Positions 47,754-58,366 of a stretch of 64,000 nucleotides of DNA are shown one piece after another. The stretch covers positions 3,689,501-3,753,500 of the forward strand of contig NZ_CP049744.1 in the NCBI RefSeq assembly GCF_000760935.2, given 5' to 3'. The notes under the pieces are model-generated. The model had not been told where the DNA came from, searched no databases, and saw only the letters and a program-made list of their open reading frames with translations. Within the stretch, counting starts at the first letter, position 1; the number at the start of each line of letters is the position of its first letter. The position numbers were made by a program, and so were the translations under genes. Origin of the DNA: Rhodococcoides fascians A25f (lineage in GTDB: Bacteria; Actinomycetota; Actinomycetes; Mycobacteriales; Mycobacteriaceae).

Positions 47754-48158
47754 GTGCGCGATCAACTGCCTCCCGGTTTACCCCCGGACCCCTTCGCCGG
47801 AGACCCAGCCGACCCGTCGGCCGCCCTCGACGCCATCGAGCCTGGCCAGCCCCTGGACCCTCAGGAGCGACTGGCCGTCGAGGAAGACCTGGCGGACCTT
47901 GCTGTCTACGAAGCACTGCTCGGCCATCGCGGCATCCGCGGTCTGGTCGTGTGCTGCGAGGACTGCCAGCAGGACCACTACCACGACTGGGACATGCTCC
48001 GCGCGAACCTGTTGCAGCTCTTGGTCGACGGCACCGTACGACCGCACGAGCCGGCCTACGACCCCGTTCCCGACGCGTACGTCACCTGGGACTACTGCCG
48101 CGGTTTCGCGGATGCATCGATGAACGACGCCCTGCACGGCGACGGTTTCGACAGCTGA
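47754..48158 (+). CDS. DUF5319 protein
   Basis: The 134-residue acidic product begins at GTG 47754 (MRDQLPPGLPPDPFAGDPAD) and contains LVVCCEDCQQDHYHDWDMLR, a Cys/His cluster that could bind metal, and YDPVPDAYVTWDYCRGFADA. It matches the DUF5319 family, whose M. tuberculosis member Rv3412 lies in the same place between guaB2 and rsdA. A TACCGT box six bases upstream suggests a leaderless transcript. Function unknown. Confidence 0.88.
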   Translation: MRDQLPPGLPPDPFAGDPADPSAALDAIEPGQPLDPQERLAVEEDLADLAVYEALLGHRGIRGLVVCCEDCQQDHYHDWDMLRANLLQLLVDGTVRPHEPAYDPVPDAYVTWDYCRGFADASMNDALHGDGFDS

Positions 48159-48181
48159 GTTACGGCCCGACCTCCGCAAGA

Positions 48182-48220
48182 CGAAGAAGCCCGACACGAT
48201 GATCGTGTCGGGCTTCTTCG
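48182..48220. terminator. Bidirectional terminator between DUF5319 and rsdA
   Basis: CGAAGAAGCCCGACACGAT (48182-48200) and its perfect complement ATCGTGTCGGGCTTCTTCG (48202-48220) form a 19-pair stem with a one-base spacer, between convergent genes. Confidence 0.85.
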
Positions 48221-48255
48221 TTGGCCGGGGACGGACGGTGCCGTCCGGTTTCCGC

Positions 48256-49269
48256 TCAGCTTCCGCCGGACGGAACCGACATACGGTCGCGGTTCTCGGA
48301 CGAACTGCCACCGGCGGTAGCCGTCGGTTGATTCGGGTCGAGAAGGACCGTCGGTGCGACGTCGGTCGTTGTCGGACTCGGACTCGTCGTGGTAGGCGGC
48401 ACCACGGGCGTCGATGTTGCCGGGCTCGGTGTGACCGGAACCGCGCTGGTGTCCGGAGTGATCGCATCCACCGGAGCCTGCGGGGCGACGGGGTCGGGGC
48501 TGGGTACGGGAGCAGGCACGGCCGGCGCGGGTGCCGGTGGTACCGGCGCGGGCAAGGTAAGTGCCTGCAACTCCTGAAGCAGACGCGCCAGCCACTGGTC
48601 CAGCTCGGCGCGCTGGGAATCGTCCAGCACAGCAGAGGTGCGGTTCGATGCACCGTCGAGCAGAGCCCGAGCGGCATCGGCATCACCCGACGACAGCAGG
48701 GTTTCGGCCTCCTGCAGCTTGGACGTGGTATCGATCTGCGCCACAGTCGAATCTGCTTGCTCGGAGAAGACGACGGACTTGACGCTCCACAGCGGATCGT
48801 CCGGCGTCGAGTTGTAGGAGATGACCACAAGGCCACCCATCACCACGGCGATCGCTGCGGCGGCACCGGCGATGGGACGCAGTAAACGCATCCGTCCACC
48901 ACGATTCGCCGAGCTCCTCCGCGCCATGTCGGCGGCGAGCTTCTCGCGTTCCACCGAGGCCACGACCACGTCGAGGGAGGGGCCGGCGGGCATCGCCGGC
49001 GACACCACGTCTGCTCGCCAGTTGGCGAGTAGAAGGGCGAGTTGATACTCGTCTGCGTCATCGGTAGCAATCGGTCCGTCACCACTGATCGCGTCGATGA
49101 ACGCATCGTCACGACGTACGGCGACGAGGTCCACGGGACCACCGTCTGCACCGATGTCGGCATAGGGATCGTTCTGCTTCGGTCCAGTGGGGTTCACGTG
49201 CTCACCGATTCGCGAGATTCCGCGACGCGGGGTCTCACCGGAGCCACCGTGACCAATGTCCCTAGCCAT
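48256..49269 (-). CDS. rsdA: Anti-sigma-D factor RsdA
   Basis: The 337-residue product has the RsdA N-terminal sigma-binding motif (PVDLVAVRRDDAFIDAIS) near residue 42, a single membrane helix (AGAAAAIAVVMGGLVVISY) and a long extracytoplasmic Pro/Thr/Ala-rich tail. It holds sigma D inactive at the membrane until it is proteolysed. I chose ATG 49269; GTG 49278 is an alternative, and both overlap the end of sigD, so the pair is coupled. In M. tuberculosis the pair is Rv3413c-Rv3414c. Confidence 0.93.
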   Translation of the reverse strand: MARDIGHGGSGETPRRGISRIGEHVNPTGPKQNDPYADIGADGGPVDLVAVRRDDAFIDAISGDGPIATDDADEYQLALLLANWRADVVSPAMPAGPSLDVVVASVEREKLAADMARRSSANRGGRMRLLRPIAGAAAAIAVVMGGLVVISYNSTPDDPLWSVKSVVFSEQADSTVAQIDTTSKLQEAETLLSSGDADAARALLDGASNRTSAVLDDSQRAELDQWLARLLQELQALTLPAPVPPAPAPAVPAPVPSPDPVAPQAPVDAITPDTSAVPVTPSPATSTPVVPPTTTSPSPTTTDVAPTVLLDPNQPTATAGGSSSENRDRMSVPSGGS

Positions 49270-49840
49270 ACATTTCACCTGCTCTCACAACTTCGTTCTT
49301 CAGTTTTGCGATAGCTCGGTGCTGAGCCACGCGGATAGCGCCTGCAGTGCTGCCGACTGCCGCAGCTGTTTCCTCGGCCGACAATCCGACGATGAGTCGG
49401 AGCACCAGAATTTCTCGGTGCTTGGCGGGCAAGGTGTCCAGCAGTGCAGTCATCTGACGACTCGACTCGGATTCGAGAGCACGTTGCTCCGGTCCGTGTT
49501 CCATCGACACGACATCTGGTACTTCGGCGGCCGGGTCCGATTTGTTACGCGAGGCGCTGCGATGGGCATCGGCGACCTTGTGAGCCGCGATGCCGTACAC
49601 GAATGCCATGAACGGACGACCTTGGTCCTGGTAACGCGGCAAGGCGGTCATGACTGCCAAACAGACCTCCTGCGCCACATCGTCGGCCGATAGCTGACCG
49701 CGCTCAGCCGATCCGACTCGTGCCCGGCAGTACCGGACGACAAGTGGTCGGATGAACTCCAAGACCCGGGACAGAGCCAGTCGATCGCCTTGCGCTGCGG
49801 CAACGACGAAAGAGTCCAACTCCTCACCCGCTGTGTTCAT
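49262..49840 (-). CDS. sigD: ECF-type RNA polymerase sigma factor SigD
   Basis: The 192-residue product has sigma region 2 (VEYCRARVG-like segment LVVRYCRARVGSAERGQLSA, then DDVAQEVCLAVMTALPRY) and region 4 (LDTLPAKHREILVLRLIVGL, STAGAIRVAQHRAIAKLK). It begins MNTAGEELDSFVVAAAQGDR at ATG 49840; the frame to 49996 is an upstream extension without support. It overlaps rsdA, its anti-sigma factor, by several bases. The regulon in mycobacteria includes envelope and starvation genes. Confidence 0.94.
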   Translation of the reverse strand: MNTAGEELDSFVVAAAQGDRLALSRVLEFIRPLVVRYCRARVGSAERGQLSADDVAQEVCLAVMTALPRYQDQGRPFMAFVYGIAAHKVADAHRSASRNKSDPAAEVPDVVSMEHGPEQRALESESSRQMTALLDTLPAKHREILVLRLIVGLSAEETAAAVGSTAGAIRVAQHRAIAKLKNEVVRAGEMYG

Positions 49841-49976
49841 CGTCGACAATTTTCCCCGCGTTACAGGTACGCACCCGCCTGGGAGCGCTTCCACGTGGTG
49901 GTGGAACGTGACCAAGGATAGCGACACCACCCCGAACCAACCGAACCACTCGGTCCGTCTTCGACCGCGGTCCTGG

Positions 49977-50804
49977 TCAGTCGATCGACGAACCACTCCG
50001 GCGATCGATCGCCGAAGCGAGATCGGCAGAGGTCATCATCCCTGCGTCGGCGATTCCGGTTCCTTCGCAGAGCATCGTCGCGGCCCAGCGCAGGGGCAGC
50101 AGGCCGTGCATCGCCGCAGCGCTGGCCACCTGGACCGCCGAATCATGTGCGCGGGTGCTCTGCCCTGCGCAACTCAGTGCGGCCGCCAAGACCAGGTCCG
50201 TCTTGATGCTGTGGCGTAACGAATCGGCATCGTTGGCGAGAGCCAGTGCGGATTCGGCGTGTCGGACGGCCGTCGGGCCGTCGCCGCGCACCATCGCCAG
50301 TTCGGCCGACACCCACGCAGCTCGCAGAGCCGGACGCCACAGCCGATCGCCGTTCGGCCCCTGCCGGTGTTCCTCGCTGCGCTCGAGCAGGATCTGCGCC
50401 AACTCGAACCGCCCCGTGCCGAGCGCATCGGCGGCGAGGCCGATCAACGCATCGCTGCGGGCTTCGACGGTGTCCCTCGATCGCGGAGGTCCCACGAGAC
50501 CGACGAGAAACACCGCTCTGCCGTCGAAGCGGCGCGCCCGATCGTGCCTACCCAGTTGACGCAGCCATGACGCTCTGGTCGACGCGTGCAGCGACTCGAG
50601 TTCCAGGCTGTCCGGTCTGTACCGCCGCAGCTCGACGTCCGCCGCGCCGTATCGACCTTGCCCGGCCAACGCCACGCTGCGGTACCAGCTCTCGCGGGGA
50701 CCGGTCGCCGCAGGGAGTGGAAATCGGCCGGGGTCCGGACCGAAAGCGACGTCGAGGAGGTCGGAGGGCGTCACGGCTGACCGCGAGATCTGCTCTGGTG
50801 GCAC
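49977..50804 (-). CDS. Helical-repeat protein, Rv3415c-like
   Basis: The 275-residue product has no catalytic motif but a run of helical Ala/Arg-rich segments with TPR-like spacing (VALAGQGRYGAADVELRRY, LALANDADSLRHSIKTDLVL). The length fits Rv3415c (275 residues, same position upstream of sigD) if GTG 50804 is the start. A TACCCT box six bases before that GTG supports a leaderless transcript; the open frame to 51203 is antisense-like and unsupported. Function unknown. Confidence 0.75.
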   Translation of the reverse strand: MPPEQISRSAVTPSDLLDVAFGPDPGRFPLPAATGPRESWYRSVALAGQGRYGAADVELRRYRPDSLELESLHASTRASWLRQLGRHDRARRFDGRAVFLVGLVGPPRSRDTVEARSDALIGLAADALGTGRFELAQILLERSEEHRQGPNGDRLWRPALRAAWVSAELAMVRGDGPTAVRHAESALALANDADSLRHSIKTDLVLAAALSCAGQSTRAHDSAVQVASAAAMHGLLPLRWAATMLCEGTGIADAGMMTSADLASAIDRRSGSSID

Positions 50805-51472
50805 GACGCAAGGGTAGGGCCTTTGTGCTGCGCCGAGAACCACTCGGTGTGGCGAGAATTCGTACTCGATCTCAGCACCGGATGCGGGCTCTTCATTCCG
50901 TGCACGAATTGCAGTTTTCAAGGAATTAACAATGTAAATAAGACCGTTCAGGAAACGGCAATCTGAACGCTGTGTAGCGAATAGGTTAAGCGCCGCACCG
51001 AAACGGTGAACCGTGCCGAGAAACCTCGGCGGTCGTTGCCCGAAGGCTCGGCCCTGAACATGCAGTTCCAGAGGCCGACACCGCACGCCGAGTGCAGTGC
51101 AGTTCCGACCGAGCCGACCAGCTTGCACCGAACGAACCCCTGGAGCCTTCACAGGACCCTGAACAGCGAGAACATGGACGAACGCCAGGAGAATCGACCG
51201 CACGACGCCGCAGTTTCGGCCATTGATTCCCAGCGTCGACGGGACGGATGCCGAGCCGTGCTCTCCCTATCGTCTCCCGTGTTCGCGGATTCTTCAACAG
51301 GAGCGACACGCACGCGGTGAGGTCCAAGTAAATATCGCCCGTGTTAATTCTTGGCACCATAACTATGCATTTGCCCACGACGAAGAACTATTGACTGGAT
51401 TTCGTCGACCCACATAACGTTGTCGGCATTCGGATCACGAATCCGAGAAGCCACACCACCCTAGGAGTTTTC
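50805..51472. other. 668-base region between the Rv3415c-like gene and whiB3, no convincing gene
   Basis: Short frames on both strands, for example 51006-51320 forward, lack family matches, good ribosome binding sites or conserved composition. The segments at about 50915-51000 and 51320-51480 are AT-rich compared with the window. The last 80 bases hold the whiB3 promoter and binding site. The rest could be a long 5' leader or a regulatory region, as whiB3 is controlled by several inputs in mycobacteria. Confidence 0.5.
51391..51420 (+). promoter_or_regulatory. Candidate promoter of whiB3
   Basis: TTGACT at 51391-51396 and TAACGT at 51415-51420 are separated by 18 bases, giving a predicted start near 51427 and a leader of about 45 bases. 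The leader has CGGAT/ATCCG arms at 51431-51445 and ends with AGGAG at 51463-51467. Confidence 0.55.
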
Positions 51473-51766
51473 ATGCCGCAGCCGAATCACCTCCCTGGGC
51501 CGAACGCCGACATTTGGGATTGGCAGATGCACGGCCTGTGCCGTGGGGTCGACTCGTCCATGTTCTTCCACCCGGACGGCGAGCGAGGCCGCGCACGAGC
51601 ACAGCGCGAGATGCGCGCCAAGGAAATGTGCCGCAGCTGCCCCGTTCTCGCGCAGTGCCGCACACACGCTCTCAACGTCAGTGAGCCGTACGGCATCTGG
51701 GGCGGAATGTCCGAAACCGAGCGAGAACTGCACGCCCGGCACAACCGTCGCCGTATCGCGGTCTAG
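51473..51766 (+). CDS. whiB3: WhiB-family iron-sulfur regulator WhiB3
   Basis: The 97-residue product has the four WhiB cysteines at residues 23, 53, 56 and 62 (CRGVD; CRSCPVLAQC), the GIWGGMS turn at 75-81 and a basic C-terminus (RHNRRR). These proteins bind a redox-sensitive 4Fe-4S cluster and, through the sigma factor, control lipid and redox genes. Length and location upstream of the groEL1 gene match M. tuberculosis WhiB3 (Rv3416). AGGAG precedes ATG 51473. A strong terminator follows. Confidence 0.93.
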   Translation: MPQPNHLPGPNADIWDWQMHGLCRGVDSSMFFHPDGERGRARAQREMRAKEMCRSCPVLAQCRTHALNVSEPYGIWGGMSETERELHARHNRRRIAV

Positions 51767-51792
51767 TCGACGCGACACTCACGCACACATGC

Positions 51793-51827
51793 CGAAGCCC
51801 CCAACCCGATACGGGTTGGGGGCTTCG
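51793..51827. terminator. Terminator between whiB3 and groEL
   Basis: CGAAGCCCCCAACCCG (51793-51808) and CGGGTTGGGGGCTTCG (51812-51827) are perfect 16-base complements with an ATA loop, between convergent whiB3 and groEL. Confidence 0.88.
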
Positions 51828-51845
51828 TCGTAGTTCTACCGAACG

Positions 51846-53468
<1,623 letters not shown>

Positions 53469-53552
53469 TTACTCCTTCGAGTAAAGAAACTCGATCGCAC
53501 ACCGCCCCGGCACCGACACGAGATCGGCTTCCGGGGCGGGATGCGTTGTGGC

Positions 53553-53852
53553 CTACTTGGCGATGACTGCCAGCACGTCGCGTGCCGACAGAATCAGGTA
53601 CTCCTCGCCGGCGTACTTGATCTCGGTGCCGCCGTACTTGCTGTAGATGACGGTGTCACCTTCTTTGACGTCGACCGGAATGCGATTGCCCTTTTCGGTG
53701 ACACGGCCTTCGCCAACGGCGACGACGGTGCCTTCCTGAGGCTTCTCCTTGGCTGTGTCGGGGATGACCAGACCGGAGGCGGTCGTCGTCTCGGCCTCGT
53801 TGGCCTGGACGAGGATCTTGTCCTCGAGCGGCTTGATTTTCACGCTCGCCAC
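53553..53852 (-). CDS. groES: Co-chaperonin GroES
   Basis: The 99-residue co-chaperonin caps the GroEL barrel. It has [20 protein letters not shown], the mobile loop [29 protein letters not shown] and [23 protein letters not shown] 53852 gives [12 protein letters not shown]. It is the first gene of groES-groEL with a 93-base gap before groEL; a CIRCE element upstream predicts HrcA repression relieved by heat shock. Confidence 0.97.
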   Translation of the reverse strand: MASVKIKPLEDKILVQANEAETTTASGLVIPDTAKEKPQEGTVVAVGEGRVTEKGNRIPVDVKEGDTVIYSKYGGTEIKYAGEEYLILSARDVLAVIAK

Positions 53853-53994
53853 GTTGAGCCCTCCAAAAGTTATGGGGTACGCGTCCGGGGTCGGATCCCC
53901 GGACAGCTGTGTGTAAGTACTTCTCGTGCGGTCCTGATAAACAGCTCGAACTCGTTCCCGTCGTCGCGGGTGCCGGGACTTCGCTCGATGCCAA

Positions 53995-54021
53995 CTAGCA
54001 CTCTATACACGAGAGTGCCAG
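53995..54021 (-). promoter_or_regulatory. CIRCE element (HrcA operator) upstream of groES
   Basis: CTAGCACTC, nine bases, GAGTGCCAG: this matches the CIRCE consensus TTAGCACTC-N9-GAGTGCTAA at 14 of 18 arm positions, with the exact 9-base spacer. It lies about 143 bases upstream of groES. Confidence 0.85.
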
Positions 54022-54382
54022 CACTCAAGGGCTGGGTTCGCCAGATTCGAGTCGGTGCGGGCCCGGACGGTTGTCCGCTACCGACGACGCACAGCTTCTC
54101 GGACCCCATCAGTCGCAAATCGCAGCAAATCAGGCCCCGAAACGCCGATGCCGCTACCGATTTCCGTGTTTTTCCGGCTGCGCCCTCGTCCATTGAAAAG
54201 CCTGGTGAACCACGCCGAAAAGCTTCCCGATAACCGACCGCACGGAATATAACGCTCGCATAAACACCGGAAGTAACGTTACGATAACGGGGCTGTCCGA
54301 ACGATAACGATCGACAGCTGTGTCGCGACATGAGGCACAAGGCAGTCGAACCGGACAGGCAAACAGGGGCGGGAGGTGCACC
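54022..54382. other. 361-base gap with promoter-like elements, no gene
   Basis: The gap separates groES from the divergent Hsp70-like gene. It is AT-rich from about 54240. GTAACGTTAC at 54273-54282 is a perfect palindrome, and ACGATAACG occurs at 54281-54289 and 54301-54309, 20 bases apart. Short frames through it have no family match. GGGAGG at about 54371 serves the Hsp70-like gene. Confidence 0.55.
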
Positions 54383-56101
54383 ATGCGGGTAGGAGTGGGA
54401 GTGTCCACCGGATCCGAGGTCGTGTGCGCAGCCCTCGTCACAGTCGACTTCGACGGCAGTAGCACGGTCGAGTATCGGACGGTATCGGCCGATCGCCAGG
54501 CGAACACCGATATGGGCGAGCTCGTCACCTCTGCGATCGAGCTCATGGCATCGATGGTTCCCGGACATCGATCACCCGACGCCATCGCCGTCACCTACCG
54601 CACCCAAGAGCACGCCGCGGCAATTCGCGGCGCATTGGCGCACACCACCCGCGACGTTCGGCTCGTGCCCGAATCCGCGGCGGCAATTGCGCACCTGGCG
54701 ACCACCGGCCTGATCGACGGCTACGACACGATCGCTCTGGTCGATCTCGGCGCGTCGGGCCTGTCGGTCACCGTCACCGACCGAACGGCTGGAACGGTAT
54801 CGGCGCACGGCCGGTCGGACGTCGTCAGCGGCAACGCACTTGACGCTCTCGTCAAGAATCTCGTCCAGGACATGACCCGTGACAACCTGCGCGACGACAT
54901 TCGCGACGACCGCGGAATTGGATCGGCACGGTACCGATCGATCAAGGAACAGCTCTCCTGCGATGACGAAGTCCGGATCGAGCGCTACAGCGGGGTACCG
55001 CTGACCGTCGGCCGAAGTGAATTCGAGACCGCTGCATCGCCGCTCCTGCGCGAAGCAGCCCTGTTCGTCCGCAGAGTGTTCGACGAGAGCACCCACGAAC
55101 CCGAGGCCATCGTGCTCATCGGCGGCGGTGCCCACATCCCGCTGCTGGCCTCGTCCATCACCGACATGTTCCATGCCCGCGTCATTCGCCTCCCCGAGCC
55201 CGACGCCGTACTCGCCGTGGGGGCGGCCGCGGTCGCCGCATCGGTGACCGACACCGACTACCCACTGGTTTCGGCTGCACGCCGAACCGCGGGCCGGATG
55301 AGTCGCTACTCGGGAGCGATAGCTGCCGCCGTCGTCGCGGGCGGATTGGTGCTCGCCTACGGCCTACAGACGATGACCCCGGCAGACGACCCGAGCGTGT
55401 CCCCTGCCGGCAGCGCGACGAACCCCGTCGCCGGCTCCGGCGACTCGGGACGACCCGTGGCCGAGGGTTACTCGCCCGGTGACACGTCGACCTCCGCCCG
55501 CAGCTCGGGAGACCCCGTCGGACCCGCAGCAACCACGGTGGAGTCGACGGATTCGTCGTCCGGACTCACCACGTCCACGGCACCGACCACCACGCCGACG
55601 CTGCGACCTGCTCCCGACCTCCCGCGCATCGAATGGCCGGTCGGTCCGCCGCCGGAGTCGTCGTCACCCGGAGCAGGCACCGGTGTCACCGTCGTGCCGC
55701 CGACACCGGTCACCCCCGAGCCCACGACGCCCGCACCGACCACCACTGCACCTGTCGAGCCCACCGACCCCGACGCGGGCGAGACCCCCGGTACGACAAC
55801 GCCGTCCGGCCCCACCGAGCTCAGCCCCGGATCGACACCGCAACCCTCGGCCGAGGCCGTGCCACAGAGCGGTGTGGAACCCAGCCGTGTGGAATCCAGC
55901 GGTGTGGAACCGACCGAATCGATCGCGGTTCCGACGACGGTCGTCCGCGGCTCCGATCCCACTCCCGAACTGACGCCTCCGCCCACCGTGTGGTCGCCAC
56001 CGCCTGCGGTGTCCGGCCAGAGCGTCGAACCCCGCACATCACAGGAGTCGGCTGCTCCGCGAACCTCCGAGCCCGTTCCGGACGTTCAGCCGGGTACCTG
56101 A
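54383..56101 (+). CDS. Hsp70/actin-fold ATPase-like protein with membrane helix and Pro/Thr-rich tail
   Basis: The 572-residue product has an Hsp70-like N-terminal half: [17 protein letters not shown] (DnaK-type VNEPTAAALAYG region), [16 protein letters not shown] (phosphate 2), [16 protein letters not shown] and [18 protein letters not shown] (adenosine motif), within residues 1-300. A membrane helix ([20 protein letters not shown]) follows at about residue 310, then an extracytoplasmic tail of about 240 Pro/Thr/Ser-rich residues with no fold signal, containing a triplicated GVEPS-like unit. It lacks the DnaK substrate-binding domain. Similar actin-fold membrane proteins occur in rhodococci; function unknown. 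It is convergent with tsaD, overlapping by 16 bases. Confidence 0.82.
   Translation: MRVGVGVSTGSEVVCAALVTVDFDGSSTVEYRTVSADRQANTDMGELVTSAIELMASMVPGHRSPDAIAVTYRTQEHAAAIRGALAHTTRDVRLVPESAAAIAHLATTGLIDGYDTIALVDLGASGLSVTVTDRTAGTVSAHGRSDVVSGNALDALVKNLVQDMTRDNLRDDIRDDRGIGSARYRSIKEQLSCDDEVRIERYSGVPLTVGRSEFETAASPLLREAALFVRRVFDESTHEPEAIVLIGGGAHIPLLASSITDMFHARVIRLPEPDAVLAVGAAAVAASVTDTDYPLVSAARRTAGRMSRYSGAIAAAVVAGGLVLAYGLQTMTPADDPSVSPAGSATNPVAGSGDSGRPVAEGYSPGDTSTSARSSGDPVGPAATTVESTDSSSGLTTSTAPTTTPTLRPAPDLPRIEWPVGPPPESSSPGAGTGVTVVPPTPVTPEPTTPAPTTTAPVEPTDPDAGETPGTTTPSGPTELSPGSTPQPSAEAVPQSGVEPSRVESSGVEPTESIAVPTTVVRGSDPTPELTPPPTVWSPPPAVSGQSVEPRTSQESAAPRTSEPVPDVQPGT
55868..55912 (+). repeat. Three tandem 15-base repeats
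   Basis: AGCGGTGTGGAACCC, AGCCGTGTGGAATCC and AGCGGTGTGGAACCG lie head to tail in the tail-coding part of the Hsp70-like gene and encode three SGVEP-like units. Confidence 0.7.
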
Positions 56102-57120
56102 CTGGTCGCAACCGATAGACCGGGATCGGTCACTGCGGTGAGTGCAGACGGCGCAGCGCCGCCGGCGACGAGATGTGCACCCAGGGCCGCAATCATGACA
56201 CCGTTGTCGGTGCACAGCCGCGGCTTCGGTATTCGCAGTGTCAAACCCTGCTCGGCACAACGACTTTCGATCAACGACCGGATACGCGAGTTGGCCGTGG
56301 CACCCCCGCCGAGGACGATCGTGTCGACATCGACGTCGGTTGCCGCACGAACCGCCTTCATCGTCAACACATCGGCGACGGACTCCTGAAACGATGCGGC
56401 GATGTCAGCTACCGGAACAGGATCGCCGGCGCGTTGCCTGGCCTCGACGAATCGAGCGACCGCGGTCTTGACTCCCGAGAACGAGAAGTCGTACCGGGCA
56501 TCGCGAGGGCCGGTCATTCCCCGGGGAAACGCGATCGCGGACGGATCACCCTCGCGCGCAGCAGCATCGAGAGCAGGCCCGCCCGGGTAGCCCAATCCGA
56601 GTAGTCGCGCGACCTTGTCGAAGGCCTCTCCGGCGGCGTCGTCGACCGTCGTTCCGAGTTCGGCGATCGGCCGAGACAGATCGTCGACGTGCAGCAGATG
56701 AGTGTGCCCACCGGAGACCAGCAGCGCAACACACGACGGCATCGGACCGTGTTCGAGCGTGTCGACCGCGACGTGTCCACCGAGGTGGTTCACCGCATAG
56801 AAGGGCACGCCCCACGCTGCGGCGTACGCCTTGGCGGCAGCGACCCCGACCAACAGCGCCCCGGCCAATCCCGGCCCGATCGTCACCGCGACGGCGTCGG
56901 GACGATCGATGTCGGCCGCTGCCAGAGCTCGCCGCATGGTCGGCACGATGGCTTCGAGGTGTGCCCGGGACGCCACCTCGGGCACCACTCCGCCGTAACG
57001 GGCGTGCTCGTCGACGCTCGATGCCACCTCGTCCGCCAGCAGCTCGCACTGTCCGGCGTTCCACCGGACGATCCCGACTCCCGTTTCGTCGCAAGAACTT
57101 TCGATACCCATGACGATCAT
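56086..57120 (-). CDS. tsaD: tRNA N6-adenosine threonylcarbamoyltransferase
   Basis: The 344-residue product (Gcp/Kae1) transfers threonylcarbamoyl to A37 of ANN-decoding tRNAs with TsaB and TsaE. It has [15 protein letters not shown] at the N-terminus, the metal-binding [24 protein letters not shown], and the ATP-binding [14 protein letters not shown] near the C-terminus. Length is normal. Its ATG overlaps the rimI stop by four bases; the order tsaB-rimI-tsaD is as in M. tuberculosis. Confidence 0.96.
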   Translation of the reverse strand: MIVMGIESSCDETGVGIVRWNAGQCELLADEVASSVDEHARYGGVVPEVASRAHLEAIVPTMRRALAAADIDRPDAVAVTIGPGLAGALLVGVAAAKAYAAAWGVPFYAVNHLGGHVAVDTLEHGPMPSCVALLVSGGHTHLLHVDDLSRPIAELGTTVDDAAGEAFDKVARLLGLGYPGGPALDAAAREGDPSAIAFPRGMTGPRDARYDFSFSGVKTAVARFVEARQRAGDPVPVADIAASFQESVADVLTMKAVRAATDVDVDTIVLGGGATANSRIRSLIESRCAEQGLTLRIPKPRLCTDNGVMIAALGAHLVAGGAAPSALTAVTDPGLSVATSQVPG

Positions 57121-57608
57121 CGGGCTGATCCTTCGGTTCGTTCCGGCCGACGCATGGTGAAGGCGTCGGCTCCGCTCGGCTGGTAGTACTTGGCCCTGGT
57201 ACCCACGATCTCGAACCCCTCGCGTCGGTACAACTCGATGGCAGGCTCGTTGTCGGTGCGGACCTCGAGAAAGACCGGTCCACCGTGCTCGTCGGCCGCT
57301 CGAAGCAATTCGCCGAGCAGTCGTCCGCCGATCCCTCTGCGGTGATGAGCAGGATCGACGCCGATGGTGTGCACCTCGGACTCACCGACCACGAACGCAC
57401 CGCGGCTCGGTTGCCCCAGGAGGGCGATGCCTGCGTAGCCGACCACCTCGCTGCCCTCGCGCGCCGTGAAGTAATGATTGTGGGGCGCAGCCAGTTCCGC
57501 GACGAATGCATCCTCGGACCACGGGTCGTCGCCCTCGAAGAGGACGGTCTCGAGGTACGCGCACCGAGGAGCGTCCTGCACGGTCATGGGCTCGATCGAT
57601 ACCGTCAT
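57117..57608 (-). CDS. rimI: Ribosomal protein S18 alanine N-acetyltransferase
   Basis: The 163-residue GNAT acetyltransferase acetylates the N-terminal Ala of ribosomal protein S18. It has the acetyl-CoA motif [40 protein letters not shown] and [12 protein letters not shown]. It lies between tsaB and tsaD and overlaps both by four bases, so all three are coupled. Confidence 0.93.
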   Translation of the reverse strand: MTVSIEPMTVQDAPRCAYLETVLFEGDDPWSEDAFVAELAAPHNHYFTAREGSEVVGYAGIALLGQPSRGAFVVGESEVHTIGVDPAHHRRGIGGRLLGELLRAADEHGGPVFLEVRTDNEPAIELYRREGFEIVGTRAKYYQPSGADAFTMRRPERTEGSAR

Positions 57609-58273
57609 TGCCGGGCCTTCGCCGCGGCGCGCTCGTCGAGCGTCTTGGCATCGGGGCGGCGCAGATACAGCGGAACGAGCGGACCCGGGACAACTCCACT
57701 CGCGATATCGGCCGCCGCGACCTGGATCAAACCGGCCGGTGACGGTGCCTGCACATCGCGAATCGGAAGGTCGAACAGCGCGGCATGCGGACCGGAGCCC
57801 GCGACCGCGTCGACCCCGAGACGGTCGAGTTCAGCGGGTGCCAGAACGTCGGGTCCCGCTGTGCGTACCCCCGCTTCGTACCGGGCCCAATAGATTTCGC
57901 GACGCCGCGCATCGGTCACCACCAGCAGGGACCCTGGTTCGGCAACCTCGGCCGCGATGGCGTCGAGGCTGCAGACGCCGTACACCGGCAGCCCGAGCGC
58001 GTCACCGAACGCCGCTGCTGTCGCCATTCCCACCCGCAACCCGGTGTAGGGGCCGGGCCCGACGCCGACGACGACGGCATCGAGATCGGCCGCGGTGATG
58101 TGGGCCTCCGTGAGGCACTCGAGAATATTGGGCGTCAGGACCTCCGCGTGCGACCGCGCGTCCACCCGAACCCGCGTGGCGAGGGTTTCGACCGGAACAC
58201 CGGCGGCCTCCGTCAGGCGCACCACACCTGCGGTGACGGCGGGGGTCGAGGTGTCGACGGCAAGTACAAGCAC
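57605..58273 (-). CDS. tsaB: tRNA threonylcarbamoyladenosine biosynthesis protein TsaB
   Basis: The 222-residue product is the inactive-paralog partner that scaffolds TsaD. It has the actin-fold N-terminus MLVLAVDTSTPAVTAGVVRL, VVVGVGPGPYTGLRVGMATA, and LLVVTDARRREIYWARYE. It is the first gene of tsaB-rimI-tsaD here; the tsaE and alr genes that precede it in M. tuberculosis are not adjacent, and a lineage-specific lipoprotein lies upstream instead. Confidence 0.94.
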   Translation of the reverse strand: MLVLAVDTSTPAVTAGVVRLTEAAGVPVETLATRVRVDARSHAEVLTPNILECLTEAHITAADLDAVVVGVGPGPYTGLRVGMATAAAFGDALGLPVYGVCSLDAIAAEVAEPGSLLVVTDARRREIYWARYEAGVRTAGPDVLAPAELDRLGVDAVAGSGPHAALFDLPIRDVQAPSPAGLIQVAAADIASGVVPGPLVPLYLRRPDAKTLDERAAAKARQ

Positions 58274-58319
58274 GAGGGTTCAGGTTACGCGTCCGCGCGT
58301 CCAGGTACGCATTCCCGTG

Positions 58320-58359
58320 GTGCGCGGAACCTCGCCTCCCTGTCACGAGGTCCGCGCAC
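58320..58359 (-). terminator. Hairpin downstream of the first paralogous lipoprotein gene
   Basis: GTGCGCGGA (58320-58328) pairs with TCCGCGCAC (58351-58359), and CCTCG (58330-58334) with CGAGG (58346-58350), with one bulged base. It lies between the lipoprotein gene and tsaB on the same strand; there is no strong T-tract. Confidence 0.6.
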
Positions 58360-58366
58360 ACCGATG

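Noticed and set aside
51006..51320. Possible small gene upstream of whiB3
   Set aside because: No ribosome binding site, no family resemblance, and rare-residue composition typical of a random frame.
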